64,000 nt of DNA from Druceiella hillmani (GCA_039881145.1 JAYKKI010000029.1:23434001-23498000), one strand, 5' to 3'. Shown: positions 42,650 through 50,481, counted from the first letter of the stretch. Notes: a model not told the origin generated them from the letters alone. Numbers and translations: made by a program.

Positions 42650-45600
42650 TATTTATAAGTATAAATATTATTTATATGATGAATTATTGCTTACCCGATG
42701 CCGTAAATGGGGTACATATAAACCGCAGAGTGAAAAGGAATTTAATTTTTTAGCGAGAAAAACCTATGTTCACCTTCTTTTTAGATGATATAAGGTAGCT
42801 AATGTTAAATACTAAATGAAATGCTTGTATTTATATATTGTATTTTATTTATTTATAGACTTTGATATATACAATTGATACTTATGGCGATTGATACAAC
42901 TGATACAAATCTCGATTTCTACTCACTCCATTATACTGTTCATGAATTTTCAGTCTATCCATAAAAGATATGAATGAAATTTGGATCAGATGTAAATTAT
43001 GCTCCAATCAATATTGAGTCAGAAAACAGCAAGAAAGCAAAAAAAAAATTTAAATGTAAAATTAATACAATTTCGTTTATGTCTTAACCAATGCAATAAT
43101 TCTAAGTAATAAAAAATACATCCAAAAATCTTTTGACGAGTGAGTTTTTTAAACAGCTCTCCTAATGTCCTAAATGGTTCTCCTAATTCCTAAGTCGACA
43201 GAAGCCTCTCTTAATGTCCTATAAATTATTATGCTGAAAATATATGTACCAGACAATTTTCCGGTGTTTTATTTCCCACACATCCTATAAATTTCATTTT
43301 TATATAATACGTCCTATAAAACACAATATTGCAAGCAAATAAAGGGAATAATTTACAACAATTTACTGCCTTTAAGAAACATTATCGATAACTTTCGTAA
43401 CTTAATATACACGGCGTCCGGGAAGAGACGTCGGACAAAGAAAGATGCAATTGCTCTCTTCTGTAGAATAAAAATAGTTTTAATATCTGCAGCACTGCCC
43501 CACAGCATAATACCATACGACATAATGCTGTGGAAATAAGCAAAATAAAGTAACCTGGCGGTCTCTGCATCCGTCAACTGCCTAATTTTTCAAACCGCAA
43601 ACGCAGCCGAGCTTAACCTACCGGCTACTGAATGTATGTGAGCAGCCCATTGTTACTTATTATCTAGAGTTATACCCGGGAAAGTGGCAGTTGTTACTGT
43701 TTCTAGTACTTTGTTATTCAAAATTACACTGCCACTAACCTGGGGTACATTAGGTGGCGAAAATTTAATACATTTGGTGACTGAAAACCATTTATTTATT
43801 TGAGAGTTTGTTAATATTTGATAAGTTTGTTAAAAAGACCTAGTCATTTTGAAAATTAAGGAGGTGTCATCAGCAAAAAGAACGATATCGCACATATCTA
43901 TTATCATGAATGGTAAGTCATTAGTATAGACAAGGGACAAAAATGGACCCACTATATAGCCCTGAAGCACTTCCGAATAAATTCTTTCGAATTAGTACTA
44001 TTAATTTCTACTCGTTGTTCCCGATTTGACAAATAGGACTTAATAAGAATAATTGCCATTATCTTATTGTACTTACTCGTTGTTCCCGATTTGACAATAG
44101 GACTTAATAAGATCAATTGTCTATAATGACACCCCCGCTAATTTTTACTGCCATACCTCTAGTTTACCTTAATTTATCTCAACTTTTAATGTCTTTTTGG
44201 ATACATTTAATGAAACACGTTTCACACAATTTTTTTCTTCAAAATGCATAAGGTCTGGTAATTAAATATTTTTCAAAACATTTTGATCTGCCATTTGAAT
44301 ATTCATTTTCGTGCGTATAAAATGTCAAACTTGATCAAAACTTTATTACCTTTTGACGTCCTGTATTTGTCTTTTAAACTATTTTTAAAAATCTGTACCA
44401 TCCGATAGGATAATAAGCTTGCCTTTCTAGTAAAAAAAAATCAGGAAATCGTTAAATTAATTTCAACTAAACCAAATCGAACTTTACTCCAAAAAAAATG
44501 CAAGATACAAATAGTTAAAACTGAAAACGGAAATAACTTCAAACATAATTTTCGACTCTGTAATATTTTAACGACAAAACATAAAATGTATAACGTAAAG
44601 TATTTGTTTAAATCGAAACATATTTATTATAAACAAAAACGAAAACATATTTTGATAATTTAATGTACAATCGTCGTAAATATACGTAAAAAGGATTTGT
44701 GTAAAATTCGATTGTAAAAGATAATATAAAAACACTTTGATGACATTGTAAAAAAAATTGCCACAGAAAAATATGAAAATAATCCAATTGAGCGCTGAAT
44801 TTTCCAATTTTTCAGTCGATTTTTCCAGAGAAACCAGTATGGTATTGTGAATTTCTCCACTTAATACACGTTTCTAAACCGCGTAAGGTTTCGTTGCTAA
44901 ATCTACCCCTCGACGATTTATTGATTTTGATATTGTGATCGAATAGTTTTGTTAGGGATTACAATTACAAAAATATTTCACAACTACAACCACTTTGCTG
45001 AGTTGTTAAGGGACAAAACTTAAATTATCCGAATTCGTTTATGAACAGAAATAAAGTGTAACCATAACCTCTCATGTATGATATTACCTCCCAAAAAGAT
45101 TTTACCAAAAAATTCGTAATAAATTCAAATAATATAACCAAACTACGTCATTTAATCATGTCGTACTAAAGACGATCGATTAGATACGATTTCATTAAAT
45201 CAAGCCACAAACCGCCGACCGCTTCAATTTAAAGCGATAGAGCCTTTCACTCCATAACAGTTGAATAAAAACCCGTTACTAATACTGAAGTGATTATCAT
45301 TTTAATGATACTCAAAGTTAGCAAAATAGCGCTACATAGCGGTGAAGTCGAAGAAGATTGTAATATTTTTTCAATGTACGTTACGTTGAGTGCATTTCAA
45401 ATTTCCATATTAAATTCATTGCTTCCATATTGTTTCATATTAAAATCATTGCTGACGGGCTTCATTCCGTTTGAGGACATTGTGATATACGCAAGTATTA
45501 AAACATTTCCGAACTTTAGATAATTATTTTACCATACTAAATACCACTTGACATAAAGTCAATAATCACGATCGAATTATAAAATGGAGAAAATATCGTA

Positions 45601-46420
45601 TTCTACCCCACATGAACCACATTCAGATTTAGGTATTCAGAACAAATGGTATGAGCTAACACTCGCTTAAATCAAACTTATAAAATTTCCCTTACAGATT
45701 AAATTACGTGATGAAGTAATAATAAACATCATAAAAGATGGATGCCATCCCTCAAGAACTACGTCAGATATTGGAATAAAAAGACAAATTTCGTGGGGAT
45801 CTATTCAGAAATAAAAAAATTAAAGAAATACATATATCCAAACTTTCCCATTTACGATATTAGCCAGGACTAAAATGAATTGGAGTCCACAATGCATATG
45901 TAACATAAATTTTAAATCCAATTTCACCCATTCTTTTAATGTTAGAAATATGATTAATGAATTACAGTTCCCATCGCCCGTCCTATAATCATAGCAAGTG
46001 CGTAAAATGTGTATACTCTTCCACATTGCTCACTGGGACGTGGGACAAAATATAAATTTTGCCCACAAATTCGGAGCCCATATGACATGACGCATTGCCA
46101 GTGAGCACGAAATTGTGGCGTCTTTCGTTCCATTAGCACTGCTTACGGCGTCGGTGAGAAATGATATACATCATGAAATACAAACATAGTGTACACTGTA
46201 TTAATTGGTCTTTAAGATTAGAACGTACCAATGTAATAATTTGAAAATTTTCGCATCGAAATTTTAATTAATTGTTTATTATTTTATAAATTAAAAACTA
46301 CTCGACTAAATAATAAGTTGAATTGATCTGTGCGGAAAGAAAATGCCACTAACGAACATAAAGCACACATATAGAATTATTTAATATCTATGAAAAATCT
46401 ATATATCATACACATGTCCT

Positions 46421-46491
<71 letters not shown>

Positions 46492-49400
46492 AAAGTGTAA
46501 TAGTGTAAATTCTGCACACGGAAAATATTTTAAAGAGTGATTAATTTAGCATATAGAATAATAGTATAAGCTGGAAAACCTACTTTTAATTTTTGTCTGT
46601 CTGTACGTTATTTTGGCGTCAATCACGCAAATTCTACTGGACAGATTTTGATGAAATTTTTTGTGATAATTGTTTATAACAAAGAGAAATACAAATATGC
46701 GAGAAAAACTATTTTCTTATTCCGAATATCAGGCGAGTGAAACCGTGGGACTAGTTTCTTAACAAAATTTTAATATCAATTTGCGCTAAGACTTTCTCAA
46801 TAATAAAGTTAGATGTCCCTATGTGTATCGGACTAACTTTAAATTGTAAATAATTTTTGATATTATGGTTAACTACTTGTAAAGTATTAGTTCAACTATA
46901 CGACGATGAAATAAAAACGTAATATATTTCCCAAGTTACTCATTGTGTATCGGCCACGGGAAAATTAATATATTCCTAAAATGCACAAAAGCATTTTAGA
47001 CAGTAGCAATATAAAACAGTTTCCACTTTCGCTATGACGATTTAATTTACTCAAACGAAACTTGTATTCCGAAACTAATTCTTTTATTTAAACTATTTTT
47101 AATCTCTCACTAAGACACGTAGCTTACGTGATATATTTGAAATGGACCTACAAACGAAAAAACAAACGTTGAAATACTTTTGTATATGCAAACATACTGT
47201 CGTGTGCCTAAACATATAGGTAACGGTTACTGTCTCATCATTAACACAGTTTTAAACACGATCCGCGCGAAGACAGGCCACTCGTTGTCACGACAATCTA
47301 AGTGGTCGGAGAGGTCAGCCTTTAAGCCTGAGGTCGCTAGTTCATTGGAAGCGCATTCTCCCATTTGATGTTTAAATACATTGGATATTCCATTTCACAC
47401 TAAAACATTGTTGATAGATTCAACAAGGTCTGGTAATCTGAAGGTTTCAAATAAAAAATAGCCAAATAAGGACATACCAAACAATTAACAAAATTCGAGC
47501 GAACCTTTACTAAACTAATTACGCTGATTAAAAACATAACAGAGAAATTTGAATATATAAAATTTCAAATATCTGGCTGACAATTATTTAATTAGTTCCG
47601 ATCATTGAATTTTAGTATAAATCAAGATCGCGATTTGGAATCATACCGAACTAATAACAACACAAGAACATTTTTTGTTTATATTGGGTATCGTTCGTGG
47701 AAATCTAATAACAATTGTTTTAATAGTTTGAATGATTAAACCCCATCTGAAAACAAATTTACATGTTTTAACATGAGCTTATAAATATCAGGTGACCCAT
47801 AACTGTTTAGAAATTCGAATGAGAAATATATCAATTAACGTTAACACTCTATCTGTATATCTGGACCAACATTATTTCTGTTACTTTTCACTTGGAAAAA
47901 TTTGAGTAACAGTACACCAATATTTTTTATTGGAATTTATACATCTGATAATTATTTTTAGAAATGATGTCGGCTAAATGTAAAGCATTAAAGTCACGGC
48001 TGTTCTGTAAACCAGTACTGAAATTATCGATAGCTACACCTTCACTTCATCAATAAATTTCCGGTTTGCATCATACATTTTACTATTAAGACACGGAAAG
48101 AAACCCAGTGAAGTTAAATCTTAACTGCAAGAGGGTTAAGAAATTTTTCGATTTCGAGACTTCACTTTGTCGGGGAAAAGTTGATAAACGATATACATTG
48201 AGATACTAGAAGTTCGAACTGCCGCTCCAACCTATTGAAACTAGGCTCGCATATTATAGCCTGAAAAATTCTGTAACGCCAATGTAAAAAAAACTTCTCG
48301 ATCATCGCTACAACGTCTGTTGTGTGACTATAACTGGGTGACCGCCTGCATCTTCAAAAAATAAAGGCCGGTATTATGCCACGTGGTGACATAGCGACCT
48401 AAAGTGTCACTTTAGGGGAGTACAGAGCCCTTGATATTTATATTTTGAATTTTTAGTCCTCCAGTCGCACCAATAATGCTGATCTATTATATTCAACAAC
48501 GAGACAATGTGCTTCATCAGAGAATAAGCTGTCTCTAAAGGTTGAAAATCTATCAAACAAGATACTGTCTTTTAACTCTTGAACCGAACGGATTGTGTAG
48601 ATGAATCATAATTCTCAAGAATAGGCCCTTGCTCTATACTGTTGTTTTCTTTTCTTCATGACATCCTTGATAGGCACGAGTGCTATTTATCTAAGGTAGT
48701 TTGATCATCACTTCAAAATTTACTAACACAACCTTTAATCGTTTAAACAGATAGACTTTCAATTAAGCTGTGTAAATAGTAACGTACTCGAAATTTCCGC
48801 CGTACACTACTCGCAGAATTGTTCTTGCGAACCTCGTGTACACAAAAGCCGTGCAAACTAAATTTTCCCCTAAAAACCGCGCGACACATTCCCTAAATTC
48901 GTAATTCAAATTTCTAAGGATATATAGACCGACCTGTGTATTGATTACTTAATAGATATAAATTAATATAATATTCAATAAATGAAATATTTATTAAAAA
49001 TATTGAAAAAATATTACACTTCCTCGTATCTCAAGAACGGAGAATAAGAAAGAACAAACAATAAAATAAGAGCGCCCCCACAACTTTATTGTATAAATAA
49101 TACAACATAAGTATTTATTAAAAAAAAAAGAAAGAAAACGCGAAGACGCTACATTCGTTCAAATGTATAAAAATATGTTCACGAAAGAAACATATAATTT
49201 TAAATCACGATTCATTTTAAAACTTTTCCAATGCCAGAAATATTTTATGGGGAAAGTTTAAATATCCATTATCTTCACACCGCAATTATTATTTGACTGT
49301 TAATTATTACGAAAAAGTGAAAACCATTTTTATTCCTCTTTTTTCATGAAGTCTCCAGAAATGCTCCGATTCTGCATATCGTATACGATTTAAAAAAAAA

Positions 49401-50481
49401 AAGGAAAATTGTTATTTTAATATCTCCAATTGGATATTTTAGATTAACATTGTTAAAATCACAAAAACATAAATTAAACAATAAAAGAAATACCTAAAAG
49501 AAATAAATTAAAGTTGCTCAGATATTTAAAAAAAAAAATCAATATTTATTACGGCTTCCAACACAGTTCAATCCTATAACCAAATAATAAGAAAAACTTC
49601 AGTTTAAGTTTAATTTTATGAATTGAATTTAAACAAAATTCTAATTGGTTCGCCTCTTGCCTCCTATATTTTAATTTTGTTTATTTTATGATGTACGTTT
49701 ACTATCGCTAAAAGCGCTTTAGAACATTTATTTCATATACAAGATACACTTTACAAAAATTACACGAAGTAGGTAAAATTAATACCTTTCTATGCAAATG
49801 TTAATCAAAAATCAAATTTATAATAAATAAGTTATTTACAGATTAATAACTAATAAATTATTGTTATTAATCTGTAAATAACAAAACTAAATGAGTTTCA
49901 TGGGACGTGTAACAATCAAACAATTAATGGGTGTTATGCTGGCAATTTGAAAAATAATAAAAAGATACGCATGTTGAAACTTACACTCCGACCACGCCGG
50001 GTAAATCCCCGAAGAAATCCTTACGAACTTCCGATTTGTAGCGCACGAGGCAGGGCATGGAGGGTCTAAACGGCGTCGGGCCTTCGCGCCTGTATAACCT
50101 TTCTATTTCATCGGCATCGTATACGAACAGGAGGTCCGGTCTTCCTATCAATCCTCCCATACGGACTATCCTCCCGTACCGTTCCATCAGCAAATGAGAC
50201 ACTTTAGCCAATTCCGATATATCATATTGTCCAATATACGGTATTAGACGCCACGTATTTCCAATAATGGGCGCCGGCCACGGTCCTGGCACTTCAGAAT
50301 ATGGTTTAGCTGTAGAAAAAATCTCCGGTGTCAAAACACTTACAGGAGCCACCTGTGAATTTTGACGTTTGTTTATGGGACAACGGCTATTTTGATTATT
50401 TCCCGCCGTACTCTGCGCGCGGGCCCCAAAAAACTTTCGATTTCTAACTAACGGTAAAATTCTTTTAAGCGGCGGGCCCAT
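4442..50481 (-). CDS. CYP301A1: Mitochondrial cytochrome P450, CYP301A1-like (8 exons, join)
   Basis: Heme-thiolate monooxygenase of the insect mitochondrial P450 clan, expected in the mitochondrial matrix with electrons from adrenodoxin-type partners. In Drosophila CYP301A1 is linked to adult cuticle formation; its natural substrate is not settled. The eight exons total 1605 nt, 534 aa. Seen: basic N-terminal presequence (Lys6, Arg7, Arg13, Arg15, Lys16, Arg21), Pro-rich hinge PGPWPAP, C-helix WREFR (171-175), I-helix GIDT (347-350), ExxR (Glu404-Arg407), FKPERW (456-461), heme loop PYGHGARICLG with ligand Cys483, then Arg486-Arg487 as in mitochondrial P450s. The length is close to my recollection of the family (about 550 aa). 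Splice phases agree at all seven junctions and no frame is broken, so the gene looks functional. The start ATG at 50479-50481 has a good context (AACATGG). Orthology to CYP301A1 rather than CYP49A1 is from remembered similarity; no search was run. Confidence 0.93.
4550..5131 (-). other. Intron 7 of the P450 gene
   Basis: 582 nt, donor GTGGGT and acceptor TTCCAG. The sequence is AT-rich and unremarkable. Confidence 0.9.
5132..5329 (-). CDS. CYP301A1: CYP301A1-like exon 7 (residues 434-499), heme-binding loop
   Basis: The acceptor GATGCAG ends at 5330. The exon encodes IQVVFPTIVTG, DAATFKPERWL (meander), and SLPYGHGARICLGRRFADLE. Cys483 is the axial heme ligand; Gly479, Arg481 and Gly485 match FxxGxRxCxG, with Tyr476 in the Phe position. 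Arg486-Arg487 follow as in mitochondrial P450s. The exon ends LLAK at donor GTGGGT (5131), phase 0. The ATG at 5333-5335 is in the intron and not a start. Confidence 0.96.
5661..5716. repeat. (AC)n(TA)n microsatellite
   Basis: A run of alternating A and C followed by alternating T and A. It sits just outside the left arm of the large inverted repeat; a TA tract (10630-10672) sits outside the right arm. Confidence 0.9.
5723..6985 (+). repeat. Left arm of giant inverted repeat (about 1.26 kb)
   Basis: This stretch reappears, reverse-complemented, at 9436-10611. Landmarks shared in mirrored order include GAATATGTCTCCTTG, TTACGGACGTCTCATTATCG, TTCGACCCATCTATGGCTAA, AATCGATATATCGACCTGG and GATAACATCCACGTAAAATA. 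The left arm has extra blocks of about 25-35 bp (near 6100-6135 and 6415-6445). Identity looks high, but I did not compute it. Confidence 0.9.
8042..8765 (+). repeat. 61-bp minisatellite, 12 units
   Basis: Unit starts, taken at GAATGTAAA, are 8042, 8101, 8162, 8222, 8283, 8344, 8405, 8466, 8527, 8588, 8649 and 8710. The period is 61, with a 59 and a 60 near the left end. The units are nearly identical and the outer ones most diverged. Each unit has GGTAAT and ATTACC as a short inverted pair. Just left of the array, at 7975-7994, TTATTCATGTCGGCA is close to the reverse complement of the unit part TGCCGACATAAATAA. Confidence 0.95.
9060..9240 (-). mobile_element. Small foldback (MITE-like) element with hammerhead-like core
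   Basis: Arms of about 70 bp (9060-9130 and 9170-9240) are inverted copies with a few mismatches, around a 39-bp centre. Read on the minus strand, the centre has the conserved hammerhead ribozyme nucleotides: CTGAAGA at 9169-9163, GAAA at 9145-9142, and GTC at 9136-9134. A 2-bp helix III (AC/GT) closes loop CTAG. Helix I starts CCAC/GTGG and continues into the arms. Helix II (9162-9146) is weak, so activity is doubtful. Confidence 0.6.
9436..10611 (-). repeat. Right arm of giant inverted repeat
   Basis: Reverse complement of 5723-6985 with scattered substitutions and a few short deletions. The arms are separated by about 2.45 kb. No transposase-like open frame was recognised in either arm. 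This could be two inverted insertions of one element or a foldback element. Confidence 0.9.
10630..10672. repeat. TA microsatellite
   Basis: Two TA runs broken by AAA, immediately outside the right arm of the large inverted repeat. Confidence 0.9.
15654..15732 (-). CDS. CYP301A1: CYP301A1-like exon 6 (residues 407-433)
   Basis: A 79-nt exon too short to appear as an obvious open frame. The acceptor TTCACAG ends at 15733. The first base completes Arg407, then MYSTVIGNGRTLQEDDIICG and YHIPKG (beta-1 strands after the K-helix). The donor is GTGAGT at 15653, phase 0. It joins exon 7 as PKG-IQVVFP, matching the conserved order of the family. Confidence 0.92.
15733..17600 (-). other. Intron 5 of the P450 gene
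   Basis: About 1.9 kb. Most of it is covered by the dispersed repeat at 15970-16830. The rest is AT-rich without features. Confidence 0.9.
15970..16830 (+). mobile_element. Dispersed retroposon-like repeat, copy A
   Basis: Shares long diverged similarity with 34825-35480. Common landmarks are the start (GAGTA..ACTCG, CGAGGGTT), GGCACTTATAAACATTT-type text, CACAGGC(G/C)TAAAAACATG, GGATAATCGCT, and the end GATCTAATAAGG..T..GTTTTCCTTTT. The end resembles 3' tails of insect non-LTR elements. No coding capacity was seen. Confidence 0.6.
17601..17770 (-). CDS. CYP301A1: CYP301A1-like exon 5 (residues 351-407), K-helix
   Basis: The acceptor CTTTAG ends at 17771. The exon opens with ISMALCSILYQLATRP (end of I-helix and J-helix) and runs through NHLEKLNYMKAFVREVF to the K-helix ExxR pair. 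Glu404 is complete. Arg407 is AG here plus A from exon 6. The donor is GTTAGA at 17600, a weaker but acceptable site. Reading on past the donor gives non-family residues and a stop. Confidence 0.93.
17771..19768 (-). other. Intron 4 of the P450 gene
   Basis: About 2.0 kb between the I-helix exon halves. It contains the antisense-oriented RTE LINE remnant at 18420-19200. Confidence 0.9.
18420..19200 (+). mobile_element. RTE-type LINE reverse transcriptase remnant
   Basis: Conceptual pieces match the RTE order: LKKSPGDDGI (near 18450), SISHLRFSNDIVTLANTPLE (near 18610-18670), SRGVGIDINLAKTKVMFN (18710-18760), then RINLSWAAFEKLHPVIKSPI (near 18865-18925), MYNQCVLLVIT, GAETWTITASL and AMEQAMLEVSL. 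Several in-frame stops occur and the catalytic FADD reads FSND, so it is dead. It inserted antisense to the P450 gene, in intron 4. Confidence 0.85.
19769..19931 (-). CDS. CYP301A1: CYP301A1-like exon 4 (residues 296-350), I-helix
   Basis: Short exon found by splice and frame continuity. The acceptor TATAG ends at 19932, and the first base completes Glu296. The protein continues ICSKYINEALERMK, an acidic and Lys-rich linker, then ERVLASEKDPKIATIMALDM and ILVGIDT, the oxygen-binding I-helix (GIDT, residues 347-350). Donor GTAAGC starts at 19768 in phase 0. The helix is cut by intron 4 directly after Thr350. Confidence 0.92.
21832..21898 (+). repeat. 8-bp simple repeat (TCTATATG/TCTATAAG)
   Basis: About eight copies of an 8-mer with a T/A alternation in the last bases. 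Confidence 0.9.
23954..24082 (-). CDS. Small open frame of unknown significance (42 aa)
   Basis: ATG at 24082-24080 and TGA at 23956-23954. The composition looks protein-like (starts MDNETPKGMTADQLIED, then VGFVAHIIVAETI), and the codons are less AT-rich than the flanks. It lies inside intron 3 on the gene's strand. I recognise no family. It could be a remnant of an inserted sequence or chance. Confidence 0.15.
   Translation of the reverse strand: MDNETPKGMTADQLIEDVGFVAHIIVAETIIESTGPRFDNIV
25453..25648 (-). CDS. CYP301A1: CYP301A1-like exon 3 (residues 231-296)
   Basis: The acceptor is TTCACAG at 25649. GT completes Cys231, then IGLVALDVRLGCLE and a stretch containing FALRNVAVLELKAPYWRY (F-G region). 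It ends VNNMDFFV plus GA of Glu296, before donor GTGAGT at 25452. Phase 2 out matches the single base at the start of exon 4. Confidence 0.94.
25797..25890. repeat. (AC)n(TA)n microsatellite
   Basis: About 90 bp of alternating purine and pyrimidine. The Ile-Tyr open frames across it on both strands are artefacts of the repeat. Confidence 0.95.
25905..26100 (-). mobile_element. tRNA-derived SINE-like element
   Basis: On the minus strand a perfect RNA polymerase III B-box, GGTTCAATTCC, lies at 26031-26021, within a tRNA-like context (GGCTCGGGTTCAATTCCCGG). A convincing A-box is not seen; TGGGCTTATTACAGGG near 26085 is a weak candidate. The body runs toward the TA microsatellite and shares CAATTGATACTTATGGC with 42871-42890. 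Confidence 0.55.
26541..26661 (+). repeat. 42-bp tandem repeat, 3 units
   Basis: Units start at 26541, 26583 and 26625 (TACATAATGTG) and share AATATTAGGAGAAGATAACT. They are nearly identical. Confidence 0.9.
27571..27764 (-). CDS. CYP301A1: CYP301A1-like exon 2 (residues 166-231)
   Basis: The acceptor is CTGTCAG, ending at 27765. The first base completes Val166, followed by HGAQWREFRSRVQRP with the C-helix WxxxR (Trp171, Arg175) that contacts heme propionate. It ends in DIHKWALE plus T, the first base of Cys231, before donor GTGAGG at 27570. This is the most GC-rich stretch of the window, with an Ala/Arg-rich loop around residues 195-215. The first Met in this frame (27728-27730) lies inside the exon and is not a start. 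Confidence 0.94.
29281..29580 (+). repeat. Dispersed repeat related to 32390-32470
   Basis: The left part matches the sequence after the R1-like RT remnant. The right part, with AGGGGCCTTTCAATGATG and a G-rich stretch at 29508-29545, looks like a LINE 3' untranslated region. It is probably a 5'-truncated copy of the same element. Confidence 0.4.
30188..30240 (+). repeat. 19-bp tandem repeat, about 3 units
   Basis: GACATATATAGTTCTTAAT starts at 30188, 30207 and 30226. Confidence 0.9.
30426..30488. repeat. Palindrome, 29-bp arms
   Basis: The arm beginning AAGTTATGTGAAAAAGT at 30426 is repeated inverted, ending at 30488, with one mismatch and a 5-base loop. Confidence 0.9.
31120..32340 (+). 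mobile_element. R1-clade LINE reverse transcriptase remnant
   Basis: Order of pieces: LGIVLDISSMFDNSWW (31206-31255); LRQIVIDYFRDRVVYLQDG (from 31309); IAYADDTFLMVGG in the next frame (YADD at 31485-31496); NQIKYLGMVLD (31680-31713); and LLALTKAYITYLTDALPILA (31935-31995). This is the RT palm, thumb and post-RT region of R1/TRAS-type elements. Frame changes and stops make it a pseudogene. The intact YADD shows the break is not in the catalytic motif itself. The 5' ORF and endonuclease are absent. Confidence 0.85.
32341..32700 (+). repeat. Probable 3' part of the R1-like element
   Basis: Follows the RT remnant directly. The segment at about 32390-32470 is similar to 29281-29370 (shared GAGTA.AATCA, CTTTAGAA, GGTATC, ATCACCG, CCGATCTTTGAGT). 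This suggests a common repeat tail. An open frame of 119 codons runs from 32335 but shows no domain I know. Confidence 0.45.
33561..33620 (+). mobile_element. Retroposon tail fragment
   Basis: AAAATCCGTAGAGTAGTTTT followed by TGATGCACGCATACAAA resembles the AAATCGGTTCAGTAGTT-type tail of insect LINEs. A second such piece lies at 15371-15415. Confidence 0.4.
33990..34360 (+). mobile_element. Retroposon 3' tail, same broad family
   Basis: Contains GACGAACAGACGGGCATG followed by ATAAGGGCTCCATTTTT and TTACGGAATCCC. I recognise this arrangement as the 3' end of LINE-type repeats common in Lepidoptera. No open frame was retained. Confidence 0.55.
34825..35480 (+). mobile_element. Dispersed retroposon-like repeat, copy B
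   Basis: Second copy of the family at 15970-16830, in the same orientation. It is interrupted by a C-rich run at 35268-35292. The tail at 35430-35470 reads as a variant of the ATAAGGGTTCCGTTTT type of 3' end. Confidence 0.6.
35268..35297 (+). repeat. C-rich homopolymer run
   Basis: Two runs of C separated by ACT. Unusual in this AT-rich window and prone to sequencing error. Confidence 0.8.
40277..40636 (+). repeat. 53-bp minisatellite, about 7 units
   Basis: CTTATATTAC starts at 40277, 40330, 40380, 40433, 40486, 40539 and 40593. One unit lacks TAT (50 bp) and one has an extra base. Units share GACTAGTTATTATTATTTC and CTTTGAGACA. Confidence 0.93.
41461..41910 (-). mobile_element. Retroposon 3' remnant
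   Basis: Read on the minus strand it opens with TAATATTATAAATGCGGAAG and TGTGTTTGTTTTTCC, has AAAATC-type ACGTGA text twice, and closes with CCCCGCGTGGGAAACTGCGG and CTAGTA. This is a familiar arrangement in insect LINE-derived repeats. No coding part remains. Confidence 0.6.
42502..42746. repeat. 245-bp near-perfect palindrome around a TA tract
   Basis: Arms of about 90 bp: ATTAAATTCCTTTTCACTCT at 42502 and its reverse complement ending at 42746, with CGGTTTATATGTACCCCATT and CATCGGGTAAGCAATAATTC continuing inward. The centre is a TA microsatellite (about 42593-42643) plus an extra TAAATAATATTTATA segment. The outer arms look identical apart from the last few bases. Confidence 0.93.
43320..44000 (-). 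mobile_element. Jockey/CR1-like LINE reverse transcriptase remnant
   Basis: On the minus strand the pieces run VLQGYIVGPFLSLVYTNDLP, then CDIVLFADDTSLIF (FADD at 43877-43866), FPGITLDNK, HSVAGRLSSAAFAV, and LTDAETARLLYFAYFHSIMS followed by YGIMLWG. This is the RT palm to thumb and C-terminal order of Jockey/CR1-superfamily elements. Stops and shifts interrupt it. Part of the upstream text is locally duplicated at about 44025-44115. It has the same orientation as the host gene. Confidence 0.8.
46427..46488. repeat. TA microsatellite
   Basis: About 60 bp of uninterrupted TA. Confidence 0.95.
46597..46760 (+). mobile_element. Retroposon 3' remnant, short
   Basis: Contains CTGTCTGTACG, AATCACGCAAATTCTACTGG, TTTTGATGAAAT, and GCGAGTGAAACCGTGGGACT. 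It is the plus-strand counterpart of the family at 41461-41910. Confidence 0.55.
47835..47900 (+). repeat. Possible diverged solo copy of the 171-bp array unit
   Basis: Aligns with the unit start: TTAACG, ACTCTAT, T..ATATCTGGACCAACATTA and TTTCTGTTAC against ACTCTATTTAGATTTCTGAA, CCAGTATCATTTGTGTTAC. Similarity fades after about 65 bp. Judged by eye. Confidence 0.35.
49831..49882. repeat. Palindrome, 20-bp perfect arms
   Basis: GTTATTTACAGATTAATAAC at 49831-49850 and its reverse complement at 49863-49882, with a 12-base loop. It lies 100 bp inside intron 1 from the exon 1 donor. Confidence 0.92.
49985..50481 (-). CDS. CYP301A1: CYP301A1-like exon 1 (residues 1-166 partial)
   Basis: Start ATG at 50481-50479. 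The exon encodes the Arg/Lys-rich mitochondrial presequence, the hinge PGPWPAPIIGNTW and the A/B-helix region ending in DFFGDLPGVVG. The donor GTAAGT begins at 49984, leaving two bases (GT) of Val166 (phase 2). Open frame runs on only three bases past the donor to TAA, which fits an exon end there. The conserved text GRPDLLFVYDADEIE identifies the family. GC content is clearly above the surrounding introns. Confidence 0.95.

Larger units (their letters stand above)
27765..49984 (-). other. Intron 1 of the P450 gene (22.2 kb)
   Basis: Donor GTAAGT, acceptor CTGTCAG. It contains LINE fragments (R1-clade, Jockey/CR1-like), retroposon tails, a 53-bp tandem array, a 245-bp palindrome and microsatellites. 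It also has GC-richer unassigned patches at about 28770-28870 and 36960-37160. Long first introns often carry regulatory elements; none can be named from sequence alone. Confidence 0.88.
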
